A DNA stretch of 64,000 nt, from NCBI GenBank assembly GCA_019359435.1, contig JAHHHI010000082.1, positions 1 through 64,000 on the forward strand, written 5' to 3'. The notes beneath the pieces are model-generated. The model saw only the letters and a program-made list of their open reading frames with translations. It did no database searches and was not told the origin of the DNA. Both the position numbers and the translations under genes were made by a program. The stretch is from Kaiparowitsia implicata GSE-PSE-MK54-09C. Lineage in GTDB: Bacteria > Cyanobacteriota > Cyanobacteriia > Elainellales > Elainellaceae. Positions 7,236 through 14,326 of the stretch are shown here, one piece after another. Every line of letters begins with the position of its first letter. Positions within the stretch are counted from its first letter, which is position 1.

Positions 7236-7586
7236 ATGGCGATAGAAGAGACGCAACACGCTAGTACTCTTTCTGAACGAGAATTGCAGATTGTAGAACT
7301 GGTTGCCAGCGGGTTAACCAATCAAGAGATTGCTGAGCAGCTTGACATCAGCAAGCGCACCGTTGATAACCACATCAGCAACATTCTGAGCAAGACGGAA
7401 ACCGGAAACCGCGTGGCGCTGGTGCGTTGGGCGTTGCAGTGGGGCAAGGTGTGCATTGACGAAGTGAATTGCTGCACGTTGCCCGTGGCGGGTGGCGATG
7501 GCGCACCCTCTGGTGCCCAGATGAAGCCGTCGAATGCTGGGTATGCCGAAGCGGCGACGATCGATGGAGAGGCGATCGCCCCATAA
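7236..7586 (+). CDS. pedR: Single-domain LuxR-type regulator, PedR-like
   Basis: A 116-residue protein. Residues 10-75 form a LuxR/FixJ helix-turn-helix (LSERELQIVELVASGLTNQEIAEQ, then SKRTVDNHISNIL), with no receiver domain. The stretch after it, VALVRWALQWGKVCIDEVNCC, matches what I know of cyanobacterial PedR, a small LuxR-type factor whose activity is tied to photosynthetic electron transport through thioredoxin and cysteine redox state; three Cys are present at the end of the domain. The C-terminal 35 residues are low-complexity and probably lineage-specific. The HTH call is firm; PedR orthology is likely but not proven. Confidence 0.82.
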   Translation: MAIEETQHASTLSERELQIVELVASGLTNQEIAEQLDISKRTVDNHISNILSKTETGNRVALVRWALQWGKVCIDEVNCCTLPVAGGDGAPSGAQMKPSNAGYAEAATIDGEAIAP

Positions 7587-7621
7587 TGGCAGACGCTATC
7601 ATTCACTGATTTGGAGCAGTT

Positions 7622-7909
7622 TTGATTAAAGCCATGCATCACCCATCCCCAGCTCGCATTCAGATTATGTGCGATCGCCTGCCTCTGGTGGTCTATCGCG
7701 AAGTCGTAGCGCATCTGCGGCAGCTTCCGGGTGTGCAGGCCGGGCTGCTGCCCCAAACGTCCCAAACCTTCGACTATTTGCAGAGCCAGGTTGGTGGTCT
7801 ATGGTATGAAGTCGATCGCCAAGCCGGGGATGCTGTGGGCGATCGACTTCAACAAATTTTGCAGCACTATGGCGATCGCTACGGCGCTTGGACTGTGATT
7901 CCTAGCTAA
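7622..7909 (+). CDS. Conserved cyanobacterial small protein of unknown function
   Basis: A 95-residue soluble protein that I do not recognise beyond a cyanobacterial look. The start is probably the TTG at 7622, because GGAG lies 5 bases upstream; the first ATG (7634) would be 17 bases from that site. The body is a mixed alpha/beta pattern (RLPLVVYREVVAHL, then a final TVIPS strand). It lies 35 bases after the PedR-like gene on the same strand and may be co-transcribed. A perfect 22-bp hairpin downstream closes the unit. Confidence 0.6.
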   Translation: MIKAMHHPSPARIQIMCDRLPLVVYREVVAHLRQLPGVQAGLLPQTSQTFDYLQSQVGGLWYEVDRQAGDAVGDRLQQILQHYGDRYGAWTVIPS

Positions 7910-7973
7910 TGCCTACTTACTGTAATGGCTGAGCCAGTTACAGGGCTAGTTTTTGAACAGTATAGAGTCCTAA

Positions 7974-8024
7974 TTGATCCTAATTGTGAACCCGCAAGAT
8001 GCGCGGGTTCACAATTAGGATCAA
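7974..8024. terminator. Long perfect hairpin between convergent genes
   Basis: Two 22-base arms (7974-7995 and 8003-8024) are perfectly complementary, with a 7-base loop. The right arm is followed by CAAAAAATT rather than a T-tract. It lies 65 bases beyond the small gene ending at 7909 and faces a gene on the minus strand, so it may end transcription or protect 3' ends from both sides. Confidence 0.55.
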
Positions 8025-8312
8025 CAAAAAATTAACGCTTTAAGGGTGAGAAGTGACGCCTCTTCAAAACGGCAATTTGCAGCTCGTGCATCCATACACT
8101 ATAGATTCATTCAATTAGACGATCCATTCAATTAGGACTCGCACTTGTTGGATGCTCTCCTGAGTTAACATCAGAACGGCTTTATGCATTGTTCCTGCGA
8201 CGCATTGTGACGCAGAAACAACGCTATCAAACTAATGTTAATTCAGGTCGATGCGCGATGGAGGGCAACTGGCGCGCGCCCCATCACGCAATCGGGCAAG
8301 ATGACCTGAGAT

Positions 8313-8837
8313 TTACCAGAGACCCGGTACAGGGGCTGGTGCCGGAGCGGGTGTTGCCGCTGGCGCTGGCGCTGGCTCGGGCGCTGGAGCCGGAGCCGAG
8401 GGCTGTGCCTGCTGGGTCAGCACCGGACGGTTGAAGCGGGGAGCAGGTGCAGCTTCAATCACAGCGGTTTCACTCACCGACTCTACATCGATAATCTCAG
8501 ATTGTCCGATAAAGCGAGCGGTGCAGTCGCGGTAGGCAACGCTATCATCAATTTCTACAAAGGCTTCTTCGTCTTGGGTGAACAGGGTAATCGTGTCGTC
8601 TTCATAGCGCGTGCCCGATGTGGCTTCTACCTGCATCAGGCTGATGGGGTCTTGCCCTGGCTCAAACGCTACCCGAGCCATATCGGTGAAGTACTCAGCG
8701 CGGAATGTTTCACCATCGTCGCAGACGTAGTAGACCGTTGTTACGGTTTCGGCTTGGGCCGTGTGGATGGGGGCGATCGCCAGCCCCATTCCCACAGCCA
8801 ATCCGGCGCAGCGCAAACCATTCATTAGATTTTTCAT
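8313..8837 (-). CDS. Secreted protein with a MliC-like domain and a Pro-Ala-rich tail
   Basis: 174 residues from MKNLMNGLRCAG; GAAGGAG lies 9-10 bases before this ATG, which decides the start over two upstream ones. A signal peptide ends near AQA (about residue 29). Then comes a domain with YYVCDDGETFRAEYF, a middle SGTRYEDDTITLFTQ and a final YRDC. This is the pattern of MliC, the periplasmic inhibitor of C-type lysozyme, with two Cys placed for a disulfide. The last 45 residues are Pro/Ala/Glu repeats (PAPAPEPAPAP) that may span the cell wall. Lysozyme inhibition is known for the family but unproven here. Confidence 0.78.
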   Translation of the reverse strand: MKNLMNGLRCAGLAVGMGLAIAPIHTAQAETVTTVYYVCDDGETFRAEYFTDMARVAFEPGQDPISLMQVEATSGTRYEDDTITLFTQDEEAFVEIDDSVAYRDCTARFIGQSEIIDVESVSETAVIEAAPAPRFNRPVLTQQAQPSAPAPAPEPAPAPAATPAPAPAPVPGLW

Positions 8838-9414
8838 CGGTAATAACTCCTTCATCACCAGTGTGTGTGCAAGCACCCCAATAAACAGATGCAGTCTGGA
8901 TCTGTGCTCCAGGACACAACCGTCGAATTCTTTGCTACTGTATTAGACGGACGACCCTTCGCCAACTACCTATTGGTAGAGACGTTTGACAGTTGACCTA
9001 CCTTAGTGTCATGTCTTGGGATCGTGTCTTGACCTCTGAGCGTTGGGTTCAGGATCGAGATTCGGTGCGGCTGGATGCCCCACCCCTTGACCTCTAACCA
9101 CCTAGCTGATTGCGGCGAACTCTATAGCCGACGCGACTTTAGGATAATTGCTTGATTTTGCAACAAGCATCAATAAATGCGATACGTTCTATAAGATTTC
9201 TACACACTTACAGGTCTATCCAGGTTCACTAATCATAAACAGGCGAGACAACGCCGAAAGGGATCGGGTGAACCTAACTACTAACTATTAGGTGTGCTTG
9301 GGGCAATACTTGCACTGGGCTTCTAGAAGCTTTTGCGGGCAAAGCCCAGACATGTCATGATCTGGGGTGAGGTCAGCATTGCAAAGACGCAGTGCGTTCG
9401 CACGGGAAGCAATC
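8838..9414. other. Intergenic region upstream of hisS
   Basis: There is no gene in these 577 bases. The only notable content is the foldable segment at 9223-9274, listed separately. Confidence 0.5.
9223..9274 (+). ncRNA. Possible structured leader element upstream of hisS
   Basis: GGTTCAC (9223-9229) pairs with GTGAACC (9268-9274). Inside, GGCG and CGCC close a 6-base loop AGACAA, and CCTAA/TTAGG can form another small hairpin just downstream (9273-9292). It lies 140 bases before hisS. It matches no riboswitch consensus that I know, so it is only a candidate. Confidence 0.25.
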
Positions 9415-10692
9415 ATGGGGGCGATTCAAGCAATTCGAGGCACACGGGATATTCTGCCCGAGGAAGTGGTGTATTGGCAGCAGGTGGAGGCGATCGCCCG
9501 CACAGTGCTGGGTCGAGCCGCTTACCACGAAATTCGTGTCCCCATTTTTGAGGCCACTGAACTGTTTGAGCGGGGCATTGGCGAGGCAACCGATGTCGTC
9601 GGCAAAGAAATGTATACCTTTACCGACCGGGGCGATCGCTCCATTACGCTACGGCCTGAGTTTACTGCGGGGATTGTGCGATCGCTGATTGAGCATAGTC
9701 TCTATGCTGGCGGCGTGCAGCGGCTATGGGCCACTGGCCCCGTGTTTCGCTATGAGCGACCCCAAGCCGGGCGTCAGCGCCAGTTCCACCAGTTGGATGT
9801 TGAGATTTTAGGCAGTGCCGATCCGCGTGCGGATGTGGAAGTGATCGCCCTGGCCACAGATTTCTTGCAGGCGCTAGGGTTAAAAAATCTGCGGATGGAT
9901 CTGAACTCGGTCGGCACCCTGGGCGATCGCCAGCGCTACCGGGATGCCCTAGTCGAGTACTTCACACCCTATAAAGCTGAGCTAGATGCCGATTCGCAAG
10001 ATCGCCTGGGCCGCAATCCTCTCCGCATTTTAGATAGCAAAGACGCGCGAACCCAAGAGATTGTGGCGGATGCCCCAAGCCTGCTGGCCTATCTAAGCGA
10101 CGACTCACAGCGGCGGTTTGCGCAGGTGCAGCAGGGGTTGACGGGTGTGGGCATTGCGTATCAGATTAACTCTCGCCTGGTGCGCGGGTTAGACTACTAC
10201 ACCCACACCGCGTTCGAGATTCAGTCAGATGATTTGGGTGCCCAAGCTACCGTGTGCGGTGGCGGTCGGTACGATGGGCTGGTGGCGCAGTTGGGCGGCC
10301 CCGACACGCCCGCCATTGGCTGGGGGCTGGGGTTGGAACGGTTGATTCTGCTGCTAAAAGAGCTTCAACCTGCTGCCGCTGCCACAGTTGATATCTATGT
10401 GGTGTCGCGGGGCGATCGCGCTGAAGCTCAAGCAACGCAAGTCGCCCAAACACTCCGCCACAGCGGCTTTGCCGTTGAGATTGATCTCAGTGGCAGTGCG
10501 TTTGGTAAGCAGTTCAAACGGGCGGATCGTAGCGGTGCTGCCGCTTGCCTGATTTTGGGCGATGCCGAAGCCGAGGCGGGCACCGTGCAGATTAAGTGGC
10601 TGGCCTCTGGCGACCAAGAGCAGGTCAATCAAGATCAGCTCGGGGCGATCGCCCCTGACTTGCGCCAGCGCATTGCCCACAGCCGCACTTAG
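9415..10692 (+). CDS. hisS: Histidyl-tRNA synthetase
   Basis: A 425-residue class II aminoacyl-tRNA synthetase that charges tRNA-His. Seen in order: the N-terminal AIRGTRDILPEE; motif 2 region with FRYERPQAGRQRQFHQ; the HisRS-specific GLDYYTHTAFE (histidine binding); motif 3 GWGLGLERLI; and a C-terminal anticodon-binding domain beginning VDIYVVSRG. An upstream in-frame GTG (9367) would add 16 residues unlike the family, so I use the ATG at 9415. It is convergent with pcyA, with 49 bases between stops and no obvious terminator hairpin. Confidence 0.97.
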   Translation: MGAIQAIRGTRDILPEEVVYWQQVEAIARTVLGRAAYHEIRVPIFEATELFERGIGEATDVVGKEMYTFTDRGDRSITLRPEFTAGIVRSLIEHSLYAGGVQRLWATGPVFRYERPQAGRQRQFHQLDVEILGSADPRADVEVIALATDFLQALGLKNLRMDLNSVGTLGDRQRYRDALVEYFTPYKAELDADSQDRLGRNPLRILDSKDARTQEIVADAPSLLAYLSDDSQRRFAQVQQGLTGVGIAYQINSRLVRGLDYYTHTAFEIQSDDLGAQATVCGGGRYDGLVAQLGGPDTPAIGWGLGLERLILLLKELQPAAAATVDIYVVSRGDRAEAQATQVAQTLRHSGFAVEIDLSGSAFGKQFKRADRSGAAACLILGDAEAEAGTVQIKWLASGDQEQVNQDQLGAIAPDLRQRIAHSRT

Positions 10693-10741
10693 GTCTGAGC
10701 AACCGTTGTCCTATCCAACTTCCAACTAATCTAAAATCTAA

Positions 10742-11473
10742 CTAACCTGCCAGATCAAACAGCACCGTCGTCATATAGCGCTCGGCCCAAGCATCGCCAA
10801 AGGCTTTTTCAAGGACGCGACGAGTTTTGTCATTCTGCTGTTGCTGGATGCAATAGCGGCGCTGACCCTGTAGGATGGTGTCGCGCTGCTCGGGTGTGGG
10901 GGATGTGGCGATCGCCCGTTGGCAATGAATCTCGAGATAGCGCTCAACCTGCTGCAAAAATTGCGCATTTTCGGCAGCGTCTTGAGGGCGAATAAACAGG
11001 CAAAACTCTGAGAAAATGTCTGCCCATTCGGGGAAGCTGCGGGTTTGAGCAAACGCCACATCAGGCAGGGCCGACAGATCCTGCTGATAGGCGCTGGGGA
11101 GCGTGTGATCTGGACTGGTGGGCGATAGATCGGCGATCGCCATACTGATCTGGCCGCGCCCGCCTACCAAATCACAGCCAAACATGGGCAGCGCATAGTC
11201 AGGATTGGGAAACATGACGCAGTGCAAAATATCCAGCCCATTGCCCAACTTAGCCAGCTCTAGATGCATCTTGCGGAACTGCGGCGCTTGATAGCAATGG
11301 TTTTCAATCATCAGCTTTTCGCCCTCTAACCGCCCTTCCACATAGCCCAAGTCGTCGGGCAGGTGGTAGGGCGACAACTCTAGGTGCCGTTGCCAGCAGG
11401 CTTCAATACAATCTGCCAATTGGTGGATGAGAGGGTGTTGTTGATGACGAATCGAATCAGAGGTTGCAGTCAT
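10742..11473 (-). CDS. pcyA: Phycocyanobilin:ferredoxin oxidoreductase
   Basis: A 243-residue soluble enzyme that reduces biliverdin IXalpha to phycocyanobilin with four electrons from ferredoxin, supplying the chromophore of phycobiliproteins and phytochromes. The catalytic His and Asp of the family are visible as H84 (DILHCVMFP) and D101 (FGCDLVGG), with the same 17-residue spacing as in characterised PcyA. The C-terminal [10 protein letters not shown] is also typical. The frame is open to 11527, but the start at [10 protein letters not shown] gives the normal length. It is monocistronic and divergent from the kinase gene across a 506-base gap. Confidence 0.96.
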   Translation of the reverse strand: MTATSDSIRHQQHPLIHQLADCIEACWQRHLELSPYHLPDDLGYVEGRLEGEKLMIENHCYQAPQFRKMHLELAKLGNGLDILHCVMFPNPDYALPMFGCDLVGGRGQISMAIADLSPTSPDHTLPSAYQQDLSALPDVAFAQTRSFPEWADIFSEFCLFIRPQDAAENAQFLQQVERYLEIHCQRAIATSPTPEQRDTILQGQRRYCIQQQQNDKTRRVLEKAFGDAWAERYMTTVLFDLAG

Positions 11474-11979
11474 AATAAAAGCAGACTTTTGCAAAAGGAA
11501 AAATAGAAAAAACCGCGAGGTCGACAAGGTTCACCCCCGTTTGCAGCCCCCTCACGGAGAAGCCCGCCTGGTTCCAGGTCAGGGATCAGAGCTGTTTTGC
11601 AAAACTGGGAGATCCTCAGGTTGCCGGAGCCTGAATTGTGGTGAGAGCAAACGCGAAACGAAGTGTTTAGAATCCACGGACTGGGTTAAAAAACTTCGTG
11701 TTGTGGCGGTGGCGATCGCCTGCTCTGATCCAAGGGCGGGCGATCGCTCCATCCTATATTTGGGAACGATAGTGTTGCCCGTTCTTTACATCTACCATCT
11801 TGGGGGATTCTGGCATACCCATGGCTGATCATTAGGTTAATTAGGTGGACTTGGCACTTGTGCTGCGGGATGCAGTGCCGCCTCGATACACCAGGATGTA
11901 GCAGCCGACAGCAGGTTAATAGCAGATTACATAAATGTTTGTGCCTTTGAAATCATTTGGTATGTACGGTTAGGTGCTT
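11474..11979. other. Intergenic region between divergent pcyA and the kinase gene
   Basis: 506 bases without a credible gene. A 95-codon ORF here has no family resemblance. The interval contains HIP1 sites and presumably both promoters, but no motif could be assigned. Confidence 0.5.
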
Positions 11980-12807
11980 ATGTCGGGTCAAATTTTGGGC
12001 GATCGCTACGAAGTGCAGCAGCAATTAGGGAAGAAAGCCGGTCGGTGGACGCTGCTCGCGCAGGATCTCATGACCAATGCGCTTGTCATTCTCAAGCTGC
12101 TCTTTATTGACGAAAACATGGAGGCCGATGACCTGCGGTTGTTTAAGCGGGAGGTAGAGGCGCTGCAAACGCTGAGCCATCCCTGCACGCCGCGCTACCT
12201 TGGCTATTTTGAAATCAACTTGCCCAATGGCGGTAAAGCGCTAGCGTTGATTCAAAGCTACATCAGCGGCAAGTCGCTTCAGTCCTATCTCAATGAGCAG
12301 AATCTGCTAACTGAAGTAGAAGCTGTGCAGATAGCTGGCGCAGCCCTCGACATTTTGCATTACCTGCATCAGCAAGATCCGCCCATTGTCCACCGCGATA
12401 TTATTCCCAGCAACCTCATGCTGGCTGAGAATGCCGCCCACCGCACCACCCAGGTGTGCCTGGTCGATTTTGGCTCAGTTAAATCCTTAGCACCCACCGA
12501 TGGCAACACGTTCAGCCTGGTGGGAACCGAGGGCTACATGCCGCCTGAGCAGATTGGGCGACGAGCGGTGACCGCCTCTGATCTCTATAGCCTGGGCGTG
12601 ACGCTGCTGGTGGGCATTACCGGAGTTGCGCCTGCTAATCTGCCGCGCCGGGGCTTTCGAGTCGATTTGACCCAGTTTCCCCAACTCAGCCCAGCGATGG
12701 CGACTTGGCTCAAAACCCTGATTGAGCCAGAACTCACGCACCGGTTTCGCTCTGCTCAACTGGCGCAGATAGCGCTGGCAGAACTGGCGATCGCCGGAAG
12801 TCGATAG
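11980..12807 (+). CDS. Ser/Thr protein kinase with unusual catalytic motifs
   Basis: A 275-residue protein that is essentially one Hanks-type kinase domain, with no membrane segment. Visible: ATP-binding Lys K39 (VILKLL), catalytic loop HRDIIPSN at 138-145, DFG at 163-165, and the GTEGYMPPEQ activation segment. Two points are odd. The glycine-rich loop reads LGKKAGRWTLLA, lacking the normal GxGxxG, and the catalytic-loop Lys (HRDxKPxN) is replaced by Ile. These changes suggest weak or altered phosphotransfer, although D140 and the DFG Asp remain. Cyanobacteria carry many such kinases; substrates are unknown. An alternative GTG start at 11974 adds two residues. Confidence 0.9.
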   Translation: MSGQILGDRYEVQQQLGKKAGRWTLLAQDLMTNALVILKLLFIDENMEADDLRLFKREVEALQTLSHPCTPRYLGYFEINLPNGGKALALIQSYISGKSLQSYLNEQNLLTEVEAVQIAGAALDILHYLHQQDPPIVHRDIIPSNLMLAENAAHRTTQVCLVDFGSVKSLAPTDGNTFSLVGTEGYMPPEQIGRRAVTASDLYSLGVTLLVGITGVAPANLPRRGFRVDLTQFPQLSPAMATWLKTLIEPELTHRFRSAQLAQIALAELAIAGSR

Positions 12808-12897
12808 GGTTAACCCTGCTGCTTAGATGACTAACCCATCGGAATCTATGGCACTGCCCTATAGTTGATAGAGACGGCGGTGTAACAGGAGCAAGTC

Positions 12898-13077
12898 ATG
12901 TTTGGTCTCGGCTGGCCTGAGGTTGTAATTATTGGCGTGGTGGCGGTGCTGATTTTTGGCCCCAAAAAAATTCCCGAAATGGGCGGTGCCCTAGGGAAGA
13001 CGCTGCGAGGGTTTAAGGACGAGATGAGTCGGCCCGATGAGGATCTAGAAGATCAAGACTCGGATTTTGAGGGATAG
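12898..13077 (+). CDS. tatA: Twin-arginine translocase subunit TatA
   Basis: A 59-residue protein starting MFGLGWPEVVIIGVVAVLIF. It has one N-terminal membrane helix, the conserved FGPKKIPEMGGALGKTL hinge and amphipathic helix, and a short acidic tail (EDLEDQDSDFEG). This is the TatA/Hcf106 layout; TatA oligomerises to form the pore that exports folded proteins bearing twin-arginine signals across the thylakoid and plasma membranes. An AACAGGAGC ribosome-binding site precedes the ATG. It is monocistronic, as is common in cyanobacteria; no tatC is in the window. Confidence 0.93.
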   Translation: MFGLGWPEVVIIGVVAVLIFGPKKIPEMGGALGKTLRGFKDEMSRPDEDLEDQDSDFEG

Positions 13078-13231
13078 CGGCGATCGCCCTCAGGAATTGT
13101 TCCTACCGCTTGGCGTGTAGTTTGGTGTGCATTCCGGGAATAGGCTGGGCATCTTTGGGAAGGGTAGTAGGGCACAATGCCGACGACTACAGCACAGCAT
13201 TCGCAGGAATGACCGAAGAGGAGATGCACAC

Positions 13232-13891
13232 ATGGCAGGGCAACGGTGGTTAAGTGGGAGCGCAATCGCCCTAGCGGGTTGTTCTGTGGGCAGTGTAACG
13301 CTGCCTGAGTCTGAGGCAGCCCCAGCAGTCACTGAGCCGTTCACAACCGAGCTGACCCAGGCAGAGCCAGAATCAGGGGCGATCGCCCAAAGCGTGGGTT
13401 CTATTCCTGCAGAAGATTTAGACGAGCTGGCGCAAATGGGCGTGCCAATCGTGGTGCCGTCGGCGCTGTTGGCTCAAGCTGAGTATTCTGGCCTAGTGGT
13501 GGTCGCAGACGATCCCTACTATCAGGACTATACGCTGTACTATCGGATGTTTTCTGAGGATTCAGCGCTGGCCACCTGTTTTCAGATTGAGTATTCTTCA
13601 GGCGGCTTTGGTGGGCCACTGCCGATGAATCAGCGGGCGATCGCCCCCCTTGCCATTGCTGCTCCTGGACAGGATTACTTCGTCTATTGGACAGGCGATG
13701 AACCTCCCTCAGACGACTCCCCGTTTCCATCCAATACGGTTTTTTCTGACTGGATTGAGATGCCTGGAGTAGAAGGCGGCTACCGCCTCAGCAGCGGCCT
13801 CATCGAAACAGAACTGGTGCGGGCCTGCAATCCACTCGATCCAGATACTGCCGTCGCCTTAGTGGAATCACTAGAGGTATTGAATCCCTAA
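13232..13891 (+). CDS. Putative lipoprotein, unknown function
   Basis: 219 residues from MAGQRWLSGSAIALAGCSVG. A short signal ends in the lipobox LAGC, predicting lipid attachment at Cys17. GAGGAGA upstream supports this ATG over an earlier one at 13127. The mature part is acidic and rich in Ala, Pro, Ser and Tyr (DDPYYQDYTLYYRMFSE). Two later Cys (ATCFQIEY, VRACNP) could form a disulfide. No domain is recognised. A strong hairpin terminator follows 42 bases after the stop. Confidence 0.72.
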   Translation: MAGQRWLSGSAIALAGCSVGSVTLPESEAAPAVTEPFTTELTQAEPESGAIAQSVGSIPAEDLDELAQMGVPIVVPSALLAQAEYSGLVVVADDPYYQDYTLYYRMFSEDSALATCFQIEYSSGGFGGPLPMNQRAIAPLAIAAPGQDYFVYWTGDEPPSDDSPFPSNTVFSDWIEMPGVEGGYRLSSGLIETELVRACNPLDPDTAVALVESLEVLNP

Positions 13892-13932
13892 CCCACCCCT
13901 CCCTTCACAGGACGTCAGTTCAGCAACTGCCT

Positions 13933-13969
13933 AAAACCATTCTGCCCGCGACGCGGGCAGAATGGTTTT
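13933..13969 (+). terminator. Perfect 18-bp inverted repeat downstream of the lipoprotein gene
   Basis: The arms at 13933-13950 and 13952-13969 are perfectly complementary (AAAACCATTCTGCCCGCG and its complement), ending in TTTTG. This looks like an intrinsic terminator. ACGTCAGTTC at 13912, just before it, resembles an end of the family A palindromic elements, so the hairpin may derive from such an element. Confidence 0.65.
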
Positions 13970-14093
13970 GCATTAATCCAGAGCGCTTAGCACAGCACTA
14001 CAGGGCGATCGCTCCTGATTCTCCATCCCACCCAGCGTCCTACCTCACCCATTAGAGCGGTGCCGCCAACGCCCAGTCCGACGCCATCCCCAC

Positions 14094-14172
14094 CCACACC
14101 CCTTGCGGAGGGGTTCTAGGGGACGTGCTTCGTCTCCTAGCGGGGGTTCGGGGGGATGTCCCCCCGAGGCTT
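14094..14172. repeat. G/C-rich multi-hairpin cluster downstream of cphA
   Basis: Several nested inverted repeats lie side by side: CCCCTTGCGGAGGGG, CTAGGGGACG with CGTCTCCTAG, and GGGGGGATGTCCCCCC. They lie 155 bases beyond the cphA stop. The string looks like a dispersed GC-rich repeat and could fold into consecutive hairpins in either transcript. No gene lies in the rest of 13,970-14,326. Confidence 0.5.
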
Positions 14173-14326
14173 GGTTTTCACACCCATTTTTTCCAACTCA
14201 AAGAATAGACCCGATCCCAGACCTCTCACCAAAGGCCCAAGCCCGTGCCACGGGGGTGGGTCGTAGCGCCACCTACAGGGTGCAGAATTGCTAACGCTGT
14301 CTGCTGCCCGAGCCTATTGCCCCAGC

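Noticed and set aside
11541..11828. 95-codon ORF upstream of the kinase gene
   Set aside because: It has no recognisable domain, poor composition and no ribosome-binding site; it spans HIP1-rich intergenic DNA.
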